Shown here: one piece after another, positions 11,444 to 23,643 of the stretch
Layout of the letters: every line of letters starts with the position of its first letter
How positions within the stretch are numbered: position 1 is the stretch's first letter
Source: Chalara sp. BL73
Lineage: Eukaryota > Ascomycota > Leotiomycetes > Helotiales
Direction of reading: 5' to 3'
Length of the DNA stretch: 64,000 nucleotides
Assembly: GCA_918026815.1 (NCBI GenBank)
Contig: CAKJVC010000049.1
Location: 682,001 to 746,000 of the forward strand
Notes under the pieces: model-generated
What the model was told of the DNA's origin: nothing
What the model saw: only the letters and a program-made list of their open reading frames with translations
The model's database searches: none
Translations under genes and position numbers: made by a program

Positions 11444-13049
11444 ATGGAAAGCCACAATCGCCGACGATCGTCAATTGATCGTGCCTCCATTGAATCCATC
11501 CTTGCCGCTGGCGACTCCAGCCAAGCGTCTCCTGTACCCAACGCTCATGTTGGCGCTTCACCTAACAAAGTCCACTTTCCTATGGCTCCGCCTCCAACTC
11601 CACCGGCGAGGCATGCTCGATCAGTATCTCATACACCTCGACCGAATCGTTTGTCCTTGAATTTTCCTGTTGCCACTGGACCCAGTGATTCAACTAGGCC
11701 AACTCCAACCTCAACAACCACCGCATCTTTCCCCTCTTTCCCTCCTACACCACAAGAGGCTTCACCTTCGCCTACTGATCCCAGCGGGTTCTTGGTCGCC
11801 ATCGCAACGCAGGAAAGACGAGTTCTTGAACTAAAAGAGGAGCTTCAGAAGGCCGAATCTGGGCTCGCACAATTGAAAGTCCAATGGGCAAATCAAGAGA
11901 GGACAAAGAAGCGAGCAGAACATCGCCGAGCAGAGCCGCTTCTGTCGCTGCAGAATGGCGGGACCGATGGTAAACGATTGAGTGAGGAGGGAACACGGCA
12001 AAGTATTGAGAATGAAAGGAGAAAAGCCCTTCTCGCGATTTCAAGCCCAAGAGAATCCAGAAGGAAAATCATCACTGGTGGACATGCACGCACCTTATCA
12101 CTACTGTCCCCTGAACGCTCGAATTTCAACCGGCCATTTCCTGCAGTTCAGGAGTCTTCCGACCCTAATGGATTACCACGCAGCACAACTATGCCAGATA
12201 CGAGCCAGGGGTTGACGAAGATAACCGCAAGTCGTGCTAGGCATTCATATCAGAGCGGACTGACCCATGGTGCGAAACAAGTGGCCGAAGACCTCAAGGC
12301 AGGCATGTGGACTTTTTTGGAGGACCTGAGACAAGCAACAGTCGGCGATGAGGCTGTCAATGGTAGTATCAGTCAGTATGTTACTCATGGTTCGCACAGC
12401 GCCCTCACCAAGAAGACTAGTAAAGGTAGTCTGAAGAGTCGCCACACACCGTCTCCCAAAACCCTCAACTCTCCCAGGACGTGGGATACGCTTACCCATC
12501 CAAATCTTGGTCTTGGACTAGCAGATCCATCCGGATCTCTTTGGCTTCCAGAGAATTCTCGAAGAGTGTCCAAAGCACCGACAGGAACTAAACCAAAACG
12601 ACCGCTGTCCTTTGCGCCAGCTGTTGCAGAAACTGATGACGATGACTGGTCGAATTGGGATTCACCAACCCCAAAATCACCACGATGGAGCGGAAGCACC
12701 GACGTGTCGAACCCAGCGACACCTGTTAACAACAATGGTGAAGAAGATCGCACCGTCAAGTAGGTTCTCGATGCAGCCTGCGCATGTAAATCGACTAACA
12801 ATGTATAGAATTCTAGATCAGAATAATGAAGGATCCAGCACGCCTTCTAAACGTGGTGATGAAATCCAGTGGCCTGCTCTCGATAAACTCACGCCAGGTA
12901 ATTTGAAAAGAAGCATGTCCACACTTATGAAAGAGTGGGAGAAGAGCCTTTCGCCGCCAACCGGGGAACAACCGGCGTCTTTCGATAAGCTGAATGCTCC
13001 TGAGAAGACAGATCAAGAGCGTTCTATCTCGCAGATGCCGCTTCTTTAG
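11444..13049 (+). CDS. DUF4048 domain protein
   Basis: Two exons, 11444-12759 and 12809-13049, with a 49-bp intron (GTAGGT donor, CGACTAAC branch, TATAG acceptor); 518 aa. The protein is Ser/Pro-rich and largely disordered. It has a short coiled-coil segment around residues 115-145 (ATQERRVLELKEELQKAE) that is characteristic of the DUF4048 family. No enzymatic motif is visible and the function is unknown. The start was placed at the ATG in the context caccATGg, which begins MESHNRRRSS. In-frame ATGs at 11312 and 11354 are alternatives. The second exon supplies the C-terminal helix WPALDKLTPGNLKRS. Confidence 0.8.
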
Positions 13050-13829
13050 AGTATATACTGGACATATGATATAAACATCAAGCAAACTAATAATTGGAGA
13101 GGCTGATGTAATGATGGACGACTTCGGATGAGATATGAAGATCACACCTTGTAGAGATAGATTCTGCAATGTAATAAATAATGACTTTGGACCATTCAAA
13201 GGCTCAACATTTTATTCTGAACTGCATAATCACGGATTGCTGAGGTAAAAGCTAATGCTATACAACAAAGGAAGCACCACTGTGCGACCAAGTGGTGCTG
13301 AATGTACTACGATTCCTCCTATATTATAGAGTTGACAAGTTGGATTCTGCTGCTGCTTGTAGCAGTTCAATAGCCACCTAACTACACCTACAGTTTGTAA
13401 CATATGCCTCAATTGATTGCAAAAGTATGGATGACTTCATCGCCAAGGCTTTTGAATAGACTGCAACCTCGATCGAGCCCGTGTAGATGAGGTCATAAAG
13501 AGTTGCACATGCTACTTACCAAGGCGCCAGATGATAGGATGCATTACGTATATGCCCTGCGTGCCAGCTTACGCAAGAATCCCATCTTTCACTTATTATC
13601 CTGAGTTGGCATCGAAATGTCCTCATTAGGCATCAACTTTAAGAAAGAATACGGCACTCGGCTGAGTACACAACCCCGGTCGTGAGGGTCAGCTCCGTAT
13701 ACTCTGATCAGTCATTAATGGTGTGATCCCTGGCGGTCAGTAGTCAGCAGAAATGGGAGTTATTAAGTCTTATATCGCCCATTCTTCTGCTGGCCCCCAA
13801 ATAATATCAACTTGAAGATTATTTTCAAG
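13050..13829. other. Intergenic, promoter of the ABC transporter
   Basis: 780 bp without a supported gene. The last ~70 bases carry a TATATC-like element and a short leader before the ABC transporter ATG. Confidence 0.4.
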
Positions 13830-16800
13830 ATGGCTTCAAACATTTCCTGGCCGTTCCCCTCGACAGACTACTTTGGTCCAGCTCAGCCAGGTCAATTTGA
13901 CTTTACTCTTCTGTTTGAGGACACTATCCTATCTCTCTTGCCATCGGTGATTCTGCTGCTCTTGATTCCTCTCCGGATATGGTCGCTCAGTCAGAAACCG
14001 CGGAAGGTGCTCAAAAGCTCGCTCCATGACAGCAAACTGGTAACGCAATAAACTTGTAAACTTATGTAACTAATTTTTCCTAACATTTGCATCTATCAGG
14101 CGTTTCTATTAGTTTTTGCATGCATGCAAACCGCTCTCCTTGTTCTCTCCACTATTAATACCACTTTAAGAACGCGTGCGACGATAGCTGCAGCTTCTCT
14201 GGGTCTCGTAGATGCTTTTGGATTATGTATCCTATCTCATGCAGAACATCTCTACTCCATTCGCCCTTCCGCAATCATCAATGTCTATCTTATCGCCACA
14301 TTGCCTTTGGATATGGCTCGTTCAAGGACGTTGTGGACTAATGGCGCTACAAGATCATTGGCAGCTGTCTTCACCTCTGCCATCGGGGTGAAGCTCATCA
14401 TACTCATTGCGGAAGCTATTGAGAAAAGAACAATTCTTCTTGGTCGGTATCAACATTCGAGCCCCGAGGCCACGAGTGGGATATACTCACGAAGTTTCTT
14501 TTGGTGGTTAAATAGTTTGATGACTACTGGTGAGCACAAATTTTTGGCCATTGATTTACTAGCTAATATCATGGAGGTTATCAAAGAATCATTAGCAACG
14601 AAGATCTTTATCCCATTGATGATGAAATGACATCTCTTGAGTTACAGAATAAAGCCCATAAATCATGGGAGTCCACAAATAGGATGCAGCCGTATGCCCT
14701 AACCTGGTCGACAATAGTGGCAACTCGACAGGCTTTTGCCTATGGAATCTTTCCACGATTATGCATTATAGGCTTTCGCTATGCTCAACCGCTCCTTTTG
14801 CATAGAACTGTGGATTTTGCGAGCAGAACTGAAGAGCCAGACTCGATTGGTTGGGGTCTCACAGCTGGATTTGGCCTAGATTTTATAGGGCTGGCCCTTG
14901 CTAACGGCGGTTATTGGCACATGTGCTACCGTTTTGTAGTATCAGTAAGAGGCACTCTTGTGAGCATGATATACAGCAAGACAGTAGATCTGAGTATTAC
15001 CGCTCTAGATGAATCAGCCGCCATAACGTTAATGTCAAGCGATACTGGTCTGTCAAACACCTATGAAATTCTGGTAAATACCGCTGAACGGCCTCTTTAG
15101 AAACCATATGCAACGCTCTCGTGTTTCTGCACGAGATGTGGGCTGTGCCAATTGAGTTGGCGATCTCGTTGTTTTTACTATATAGGCAGCTTGGTGTGGC
15201 ATTCTTGTCTCCCATGATTATTGCCATAATTTCCACTGCTGGTACTTTTGGGATTGCAAACTATATAGGGAATGCGCAGAAGACATGGATCGAAGGAATC
15301 CAAACGAGGGTGGCTGTCACGGCTTCGATGCTTGGTTCTATGAAGGTAGAGAGAATCCCCAAGCCAACAGCGGAAGAATTACTAACATTATAGGGTGTCA
15401 AATTCCTCGGCTTCACAGACAAAATCTCGAATCTCATTCAGTCATTACGGGTCAGAGAGCTAGATCTGTCTCTCTTCTTTCGGAAGCTTACCTGTGTTCG
15501 TGTGTTTCTCGGTATGGTTGCCTCGTTCTTTGACTGCACCCCACGAAGACTTCCATTGGAATATTTGCTTATTTAGCACTAACGACTTTTTGTAGCATTC
15601 AGTACCCTCCTTATTTCTCCCTTGGTTACATTTACAGTCTTTGTCATAATATCGAAGTTCACTGGTCAGGAATTGACTTCTTCGTCGGCTTTCACAGCAT
15701 TGTCCTTGATTGCTTTATTAGCTACACCAATGAATGACTTGATCAGAACCATACCAAGGCTCAAGTCATCTTTGACTTGGTAAGTCAATGACATTCCGTT
15801 TCTCTTGCTTGTTGCAGCAGCCTCAATCCAAGGCGTCTTCGGAAGCTTGTCTATTATGCATTAATAAGTTATAGTTTCAACCGTATACAGCAATTCCTGA
15901 ACTCGGATGCGAGGAAAGACCACCGTTTACCACTTAATAGCAGCTTTCCTGTTTTGACGAATCGTCCATCTGTCTCTGGATATGAACTACAAGCTCTGCC
16001 AAGACATCGAAGCGATGACTCCGTTCACAAGCCTATCATTGTTGTCCAGAATGCCAGCTTCGGTTGGACTGGATCCGGACGTCCAGATGTATGCGACATT
16101 AGCTTCAGCCTGCCTCGCGGCCAATTTTGCTTTATCATAGGCCCAGTCGGTATGTCATGAAAATTAATGTCCCGATATCCAAATACATAGACCCGCAAGC
16201 ATCAAACTATTTTTCGTAGTCTGACTTATTCCTCAGGTAGCGGAAAGAGCACTCTATTGAAAGGCCTACTGGGGGAAACGCCATCGTCTAAAGGCTTCGT
16301 GTATAGTGATTCTCCATCTACAGCATTCGTAGATCAGACGCCATGGGTGCAAAATGGAACCATACAAGAAAATATCTTGGGTATTTCAGCCTTTGAAGAG
16401 CCATGGTATAGTAACGTAGTTCGCGCATGTGCTCTAGAGTTTGATATCTCTAAACTGCCAAAAGGCCACGGTAGGCTATGACCGCAATTCTACCCTACTC
16501 TAGGCTAATGAACTAGCAACACGTGTCGGTAGTGCCGGAATCTCTTTGAGCGGTGGCCAAAAACAACGACTAGCTCTCGCCCGTGCGGTCTATGCAAAAA
16601 AGGAGCTAATCGTTCTAGACGATGTGTTCTCGGGATTAGATACAGAAACGGAGGAGCAGGTTTTTAATCGTCTCTTCAGCTCGAGCGGATTGCTTCATCA
16701 AATGGGGACTACTATCCTGCTCGTTACACATGCCGTGCATCGACTTCCGTATTCGAATCACATAATAGCACTCGATGCTTTAGGCAATATTTCTGAGCAG

Positions 16801-18994
16801 GGCTCCTTCGACAAACTCAAAACATCTGGGGGCTATGTTCAGAGTCTTGCCATGAGACCTAAAGATGAGGACAGCAAATCGAAAGAGCGAGAAGACAACA
16901 CTGTGGATCAAGAAAAGATCACCGCGCCGGTCATGGACGAAATTGAAGACGAGATTGAAGAGTTGAACCGGGGTTCTGGAGACGTGGCTGTCTATAAATA
17001 CTACTTCGCTTCGATCGGCTGGCGGATGAATATGCTTTTTGTCCTCTTTATTGTTCTCATCAGCACTTCCGCAAAGCTGCCAGAACTCTTGCTCACCTAT
17101 TGTAAGTCACCATGCAAGATATTTTAGAATACCAGAGAGGCATAGCAATTATAAACCTGAACATGCTGAGCTTTTTGTATGCAGCAGATTATCTAGAAAC
17201 TAGGACTAACAATTTGTAGGGACTAAAGACGTTGCTCACCACGGGAACCAGGTTAATGGGCTTTACCTTGGTTTATATGCCATGCTATCTATACTTTCAG
17301 CTGCGAGTTTGGCTGGAGCCGCTATCGTGTTGCTTGTCTACATGGTCCCGAAATCAGTGTGTATATCAACATTCATCTGTAATACATGCATTTTCATCTC
17401 ACGAACATTTATGACTAACAATATTCCGCTCGCTCTATAGGCTGTAGTACTTCACGAAAGGCTTCTGAATACGGTTATGTCCGCGCCTCTGTCTTTTTTT
17501 ACCTCGACTGACCTAGGAACGACTCTCAATAGGTTTGTTTTTTGCCTTTAGTGTTACAGGTTACACGTTCCAGGTACTGATATTTTTCAAGGTTTAGTCA
17601 AGACATGACAATCATTGATGTGGAACTTCCAAATGCGTTAGTCGATTTGTCACTTTCAGTGGCGTTGGCGATTATGGGTGCAGTTCTGATGTGTCTTTCT
17701 GCTGGCTACTTTGCAGCAACCATGCCTGCTGTGTTTCTCATTGTTTGGGGTAAGTCCAGTGACGTCTTTTCTCGAGAAGAATTTGTAACAGACAAGTCCA
17801 GTATTGCAGAAATTCTATCTTCGAACCTCGAGACAAATGCGCCTGCTTGACCTCGAAGCGAAATCTCCATTGTACTCCCACTTCGTCGAGTCACTTTCTG
17901 GCTTAGTGACAATTCGGGCGTTTGGCTGGGCGGAAAACTTCCAAAATCGGAATTTGAAACTTCTCGACGCTTCGCAGAAACCTTACTACCTTCTGTTCTG
18001 CATTCAGCGATGGTTGGCTCTGATCCTTGATCTCTTGGTAGCCGCCCTAGCGGTCATTCTTATGGTACTGGTCGTAAAGCTACGTGCGGATATTTCCGGA
18101 GGATTCGTTGGCCTCGCACTCCTTAATGTCATGGGCTTCAACGAAGCACTTGCCAATATCGTTAAAGAGTGGACTTCGCTCGAGACCTCTTTTGGTGCCA
18201 TCTCTCGACTTATGTCCTTTGAAACCCATACAACATCAGAGAATTTAGAAGGAGAAACGCAGTCTATACCTGCAGACTGGCCAGCTACAGGTGCCATCGA
18301 ATTCACGAATGTCTCCGCCTCGTATGCATTTAGTTCGCCACTTGTGATGAAAAACTTGCATCTGTCTATTGGCCCAGGAGAAAAGATTGGCATCTGCGGA
18401 CGTAGTGGGAGCGGGAAATCATCCCTGATCACATCATTGTTCCGCATGCTAGAGCTCAAAGAAGGAACCATAAAAATTGACGGTATAAATCTCAGCACTC
18501 TTCCTCGTCAACTCATTCGCGAGCGTCTCAACGCCATTCCCCAGGAACCCTTCTTCATGCGCGGATCCATCCGTCTTAACGCTGACCCTTACTCCATCTA
18601 CACGGACGCAGCCATAATCACTGCCATCACGAAAGTCGGACTTTGGGACCTCATCTTCAGCAAAGGTGGCCTGGATGCGGATCTTGACGCGGAGTTCTTT
18701 TCGCAAGGGCAGAGACAACTATTTTGTCTTGCAAGAGCCATTTTGAGAAAAAGCAAGGTGGTGGTGTTAGATGAGGTGACGAGTAGTGTGGATTCGAAAA
18801 GCGATGAGTTGATGCAGAGGGTGATTAGGAAGGAATTTGAGGGGTGTACAGTTATTGCTGTTGCACATCGGTTGGATACAATTTTGGATTTCGACAGGAT
18901 TGCGCTGCTTAGTTCGGGGGAATTAAAGGAGCTTGACACGCCTCAGGCTTTGTTGGGAATTGACAGTGCGTTTAGGGAGTTATATAATTCGTGA
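13830..18994 (+). CDS. ABC transporter, ABCC/MRP type full-size multidrug exporter
   Basis: Thirteen exons join into an uninterrupted 1434-aa frame: 13830-14039, 14100-14529, 14604-15047, 15101-15345, 15394-15511, 15596-15779, 15875-16149, 16237-16470, 16517-17101, 17220-17356, 17441-17532, 17592-17749 and 17802-18994. The order is an N-terminal membrane domain, first transmembrane domain, NBD1, second transmembrane domain, NBD2. NBD1 has Walker A GPVGSGKST (Lys 639), signature LSGGQKQR and Walker B LIVLDD. NBD2 has Walker A GRSGSGKSS (Lys 1243), Walker B VVVLDE and switch His in AVAHRLDTI. Its signature is the unusual FSQGQRQ. Asp in place of the catalytic Glu in NBD1 is normal for ABCC proteins and means one competent site. 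The exported substrate is unknown. Exon 7 could start earlier (an alternative acceptor adds 19 codons). Confidence 0.9.
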
Positions 18995-19499
18995 TTGGAA
19001 CAAAGGAATGCCACAAGTCGAGAAGGGGGAGCAAAAGGAAGAGTTAGAGTAAAAAGAACGTATCAGAAGATACATATGAATATCACATGATTTTCATATA
19101 ATGTAGGGGAAAGGGCCTCGATTCAGAGCAAACTTTGTGTTACCTGAATGCAAGGTCTTTCTTTGTGATATTCTATCTATAGCCTTGATGTTTCTCTACT
19201 ACATAGTACCGCTATGAAATGGTGAGACTACGGCGCGGTCATGTTTCCGGAGCATTCATTCATTATGTACCGTTTAATTATTTATACAATAATCAACTCC
19301 TCGGTCCACGCCTTATTTGGCTAGCGGCTCTATTCATTTTGAACGAGCTGGTCATTCCCGGCTGCCTACATGCGGATGTCTTTCTGTTCTCCAGGCGCAT
19401 CGAAACTGATTGTACAGCACGCCGGCTTCCTCCCCTATGGTGTAATATCAACTGCTTGTCAGATACTGGGGTTCGAATTATGGCCACAGCCGCCATCCC
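18995..19499. other. Convergent 3' intergenic region
   Basis: 505 bp between the stop of the ABC transporter and the stop of the minus-strand Cys-rich membrane protein gene. Both 3' UTRs should lie here. No gene is evident. Confidence 0.4.
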
Positions 19500-20559
19500 C
19501 TAATATCTATCGAACGAGTTCTGCTGGTGTGGTCTAGAATTATTCACCGGCAGCTCCTGAGGATCCCGAAAGTTCTCTCTCGAAGGCATCTCATGGATCT
19601 TCCCTTCATTCGCATAGTTGCCAAGGGGCCTCGCCACCTGCGTTGTGCTCGAATCCGGACCCTGGGTCTCGCCCATGCCTGCTCCTCCTGTCGCGAGCGC
19701 AGTCATCACGCCGCCATCCTCAATGCCTCCCTGCTGATACAGTGCGGGAGGTGACACTGGAGCGCTAGACACAGTTGCCTTTGTTAGGGGTTTCTTCATG
19801 CTTCGGTCGGAGAATCCCTCAGGAGTGTTGGCGGAGCTGGGAGGCTCGACGGCGCTGCGCTTCTTATGTTGCCGGCGACGGTAGAAGAAGAATCCCAGGG
19901 CGACGAGGGCGAGGAGAGCTGCAACTCCCACCCCCACACCGACTCCAATTGCTACGGAGTTACTCTTCTTGCCTCCCGATGATGATTTATCTGCTGCTGC
20001 CGCTGTTTCTGCTCCCGTCGATGTAGATGCGGTGGCTGATGAAGAGGCGCCGGGCGAAGACGTAGGCGATGATGTTGAAACGAGATGGGTTGCCGTTCCT
20101 GTGGTCAATAACTTCACTCCTTTCCCAGAGTCACAGCATGTCGTATTATCAGGGGCACCGCAGCACCAAGTTCCATCTGTGCACTCATGCACTCTCGGCC
20201 AGAAGATATCTATATTCCATCAGCGCGAATTCTCCGTTGTAACGAAGTGGAAACTACGCACCCATACACATCTTCACACATTCTGGCGCCGTCCAGGTTG
20301 GATCCGTACAGGTGTTGCGCCAGTAAGCATCAGAACCTGAGATGCAAAGACCTTCAGGAGAACATCTATCGCTGTTGACGCTATTGCAGCACATGCTCAC
20401 AGCAGATGAATTTGAATTACATGGCGCAAATACCGTCTCTACCGGAATTTCGCCATTAGGGAGATAACATGTCGCGCTCACGCTCCCAATGACCAACCCA
20501 AAAGCAAGCAGGCGAGCAATTGGCGATCTCCTTATCAAGGTGTTCAAGGAGAACGCCAT
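19500..20559 (-). CDS. Cys-rich secreted/single-pass membrane protein
   Basis: Two exons, 20262-20559 and 19500-20209, with a 52-bp intron (donor GTGCGT); 335 aa. A signal peptide (RLLAFGLVIGSVSA before CYLPNG) leads a compact extracellular domain rich in cysteine (MCCNSVNSDRC, CVKMCMD, WCCG, TTCC). A Ser/Thr/Ala-rich stalk follows, then a helix of glycine, valine and alanine (VAIGVGVGVGVAALLALVAL) with a stop-transfer RRRQHKKR. The cytosolic tail is Pro/Ser-rich. This layout resembles fungal wall-stress or adhesion-type membrane proteins, but no named domain is certain. The start at 20559 places the signal peptide normally; an in-frame ATG at 20631 would lengthen it by 24 residues. Confidence 0.75.
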
Positions 20560-22070
20560 CCTATTGATTAACCTTGCACGATGCTCGCAAACCACAACGA
20601 CAGCAACGACAAACAACGTCAGAAGAAACACGCAAAACGGGAATCACGGTCAAACAAGCAGGAACATGGACGCCATGGGATGAAAGGTTATCTATCGATC
20701 TAATCCATTCCAGAAAGAGAGCAACCACCGTGGGTCCTACAGTACTGTACAGTGCCTTGCTCGACTTGGCCTCAGCCGTAAAAGTGCGTTCATATGCCCT
20801 GGGCGGGCCCCACTACTAGCAGAGGCACAGGTGTTACAGCCACTCAAATGCGCTGTTCGAATAGCCTCATAAGGTTAAACCAGGATAAAGGGCGCCATGG
20901 CGTTTGGTGCCGCTTATCTGCAGGTGCAGCATACCCTGTGCCTTTACGAACATTCTACAGGTCTGGCGGCGCAGCATCATATTTGGGTTATTTGCGGTGC
21001 AGCACAGAGATTACTGATCTGACTCGGAGATTTCATTGGGCATATATGCCTATCGATTCTCCACATTACTGTTGATCGCTGAAGACATCGCTTACAGTAA
21101 TAAAAGTACAGTCCTCTCGCTGATTAGGAAGCATCGTGGATCTCTGGGTCCGCCCACAGAATACAGGTCGAAGTCGCCCATTCAATTATGGAGAGACTGG
21201 ATACCATATCCATGAGGGCAAAAAGTAGTCAACAATTAATAAGACACGTCCTTAGGAATGTATCGTTTTACCTTTTATTCTGCCAATCAGAGGATCGGTG
21301 AGTCTAACCTACTTACATCCTACAGCAAAAAAAAGTTATTAGTGGGGCACAAACGCTAACAAGGTCAGGCTTGATAGGCATATGCTTGGCAACACTGCTC
21401 AGTATGGAAGGGCTAGTTTTTGACATTGTATATCAAAGGCCTTATTTCCCTCGTACGCCTTACTCGTAACTATCTCTCCTGCCACCTTCCTCACCCTCAA
21501 CTGATTTTGGCCTCTACATTCCTGCGCGGCGCCAGGTCTGCCTCACCTTTGTCTACTTAGTAGTACCTCCCTATGGCTCTTCCTCATCTTCTAGACCGAG
21601 CAAAACTTGTGCCTGCCGCAAGTCCTCATCGAGTACGATGGTCGCCTCATTTCATCTAGCTGCATCCGCTCAAATTGAGCAGGCTAAGCGGCCTGAAGAT
21701 GCAGTGTCGCGTGAGAGAGTCAACGGGATAGATTGTTGGTGAATTGCGGGTAACCCAGTGGAACGCACACCCTGCCTGAGCTCCTGCTTTCTATTCTAGA
21801 TTAGGTAGAGATGTTCCTAAGGGGTATATTTTGGGGGGTGAGAGATAAATGAGGAGATTCATATTTTGAGAAGCCCCTGGGAACAGATGTGTCTAACTGT
21901 ATTATGTCGATGAGAAGATAACCCTGTTGCTGTCCGTTCAAATCAGTCTACTTCTTTCTAGTGCTTATATTCCATTCTACGAGTAGTATTAGGCACGTCC
22001 GCTCTTTCAACATCACGATTTTCTTTTTTCGATAGAACTATCATTTCATCCGTTCCCAGTTTACCTTTTC
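20560..22070. other. Gene-free stretch
   Basis: No supportable gene. The left end is the promoter of the Cys-rich membrane protein. Pyrimidine-rich sequence occurs around 21460-21600. Open frames are short and lack resemblance to known families. Confidence 0.4.
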
Positions 22071-22681
22071 TCAGCACCAATCAATTCCTTCATGCTGCTC
22101 ACCAGCACTGTCCTGGTTACGACGTCCGACGGCTTTAGACCTGTCAAACTTCTGGTAAGCCACAGCGCTAAAGAAGTCATCTTCAAGTGTGAAATTGAGA
22201 AGGCTATTGTCAGAAAATTTTGACAGACGCATTCTCATTCTTGCCTCCGGGAAACCAAAGACAAGATGAAGTCCGATTTTTCTCAATTTCTCGATGTCTA
22301 CCATATTTCCTTGTTGTTGCACCGGCTCTCAGTAACCTGGATCGGTGTAAACTGTTCTTTCCAAAGATCCAGTCGCCAGCGAAACCAATTCGACGCCAAT
22401 AGAAGATCACCTTAATTTGCGGACACTAGCGCCCAGCGCTCCTGTAGGGACTCGACCTGGACCTCCGCATTCTGGATCTCTGACATGAGAAAGGGCTGGG
22501 GCCGCTTAGAGTGTTGATGTGTAGGTGTCGCCATAGCCAATGTCAAGGCAAGGGCCGAAGCGCTTTCTCTAAGCTGGTACGGAGCCATGCCAAAATTTAG
22601 CGGCGGCAGGGATCCAAGAAATATTGTTGCGGCTCGAACATGGAGAATATTGTGGTGATCCGTTGGAAAGTTGAATGCCAT
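22071..22681 (-). CDS. Possible small hypothetical gene or remnant
   Basis: Two adjacent minus-strand frames look protein-like. One starts at the ATG at 22681 (MAFNFPTDHHNILHVRAA, ending near 22412). The other, at about 22310-22071, contains IGLHLVFGFPEARMRMRLSK and LLNFTLEDDFFSAVAY. They could be two exons joined by an intron of about 100 bp, but no single donor/acceptor pair is clearly best and stops interrupt the direct join. No family is recognised. It may equally be a decayed gene or chance. Confidence 0.2.
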
Positions 22682-23287
22682 CTACTGATATGGCGCAGGC
22701 AAGATACGATTTTTAGTCGAGTCATTATCTTGGATCATCTAAAAAATATTGGCTAGCCAATAGAAGTCTCGCTTATAGGCAGATGAAAGTCAAAGAATGC
22801 ATATTGAAGAAAATTTTCTTAGAAAGAGAAACGCCAGCTGAAGTCAAGCACTTATTGGGTGAAGTGTCTCACGAGTTGTTTGACATAAATTGATTTCCGT
22901 CCAAAAAGACCATTGTTCAGTATTTTTTTCAAGATCGAAATTCTACTTCTTAATCGATTGTCTTTGCCTTCGTTCCGCAACCAATTGGTTCTAGATTTTG
23001 CAGCCATAAGAATAATGTTTGTAGCATAATCGCCACGCCGTCGCGCCTTATTGTCTCTACGTTGGAATGCAAAATAATCAGGATTACAGAAAAAGGAAAT
23101 GAAACTGGCTAAAAGCTGGATAGATTGTCAGATAGACGCAGCTCTTTCCACAAGACCCACATCCCTGCAAAATTTTGCGTCGGAGCCAAACAAAAGAGCA
23201 AAGTTGCTTCAGAAGTTCAAAATTTGGTACATATATTAGTAACCAATTTCGAAAAGAAATACCTTATTGATTCAAACAGCAAAATAA
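22682..23287. other. AT-rich spacer, no gene seen
   Basis: Moderately AT-rich interval between the doubtful small gene and the tRNA-Val 3' end. Nothing supportable was found. Confidence 0.4.
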
Positions 23288-23361
23288 TGACCAGATTGGG
23301 GTTCGATCCCAAGACCTTCTGCGTGTTAAGCAGACGTGATAACCAACTACACCATCCGGCC
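23288..23361 (-). tRNA. tRNA-Val(AAC)
   Basis: 74 nt, intronless. On the minus strand the acceptor stem GGCCGGA pairs with TCTGGTC (two G-U pairs), followed by discriminator A. The anticodon stem TCTGC/GCAGA closes the loop TTAACAC, giving anticodon AAC (read as IAC after modification). The T stem TTGGG/CCCAA encloses ATCGAAC, so position 54 is A rather than T, still compatible with the B-box pattern GWTCRANNC. A TTATTTTG tract follows the 3' end. Confidence 0.92.
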
Positions 23362-23643
23362 AATCAAAGTTGACGTAGAATAGTCGTAATTGATAGCTAT
23401 TACTAGATAGCATAGTCGAAGTAGAGAGAACGGTAATTTTTATTACAATTAATTAACGCTTTCGCTCTGATTTTGCTCAAAAGTACAGTGAAACTTTGAA
23501 AACTCCATTCTATTCGCAGCATCTAGCTACCTTTCATTTAAAGCGAATGGATACAGGGCCCTGCCTTCCAGTGCAATGCATTGATCTTGCAAATGACGAT
23601 CTACCTACGGCGATGGATCATCGCCGTAGTAATAGCCCTTTTT

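Noticed and set aside
14530..14630. Apparent frameshift in the ABC transporter near the end of exon 2
   Set aside because: A 74-bp GT-AG intron (14530-14603) resolves it and restores DLYPIDDEM.
19440..19500. GGTTCGAAT motif suggesting a tRNA T-arm
   Set aside because: No acceptor stem or anticodon arm can be folded around it.
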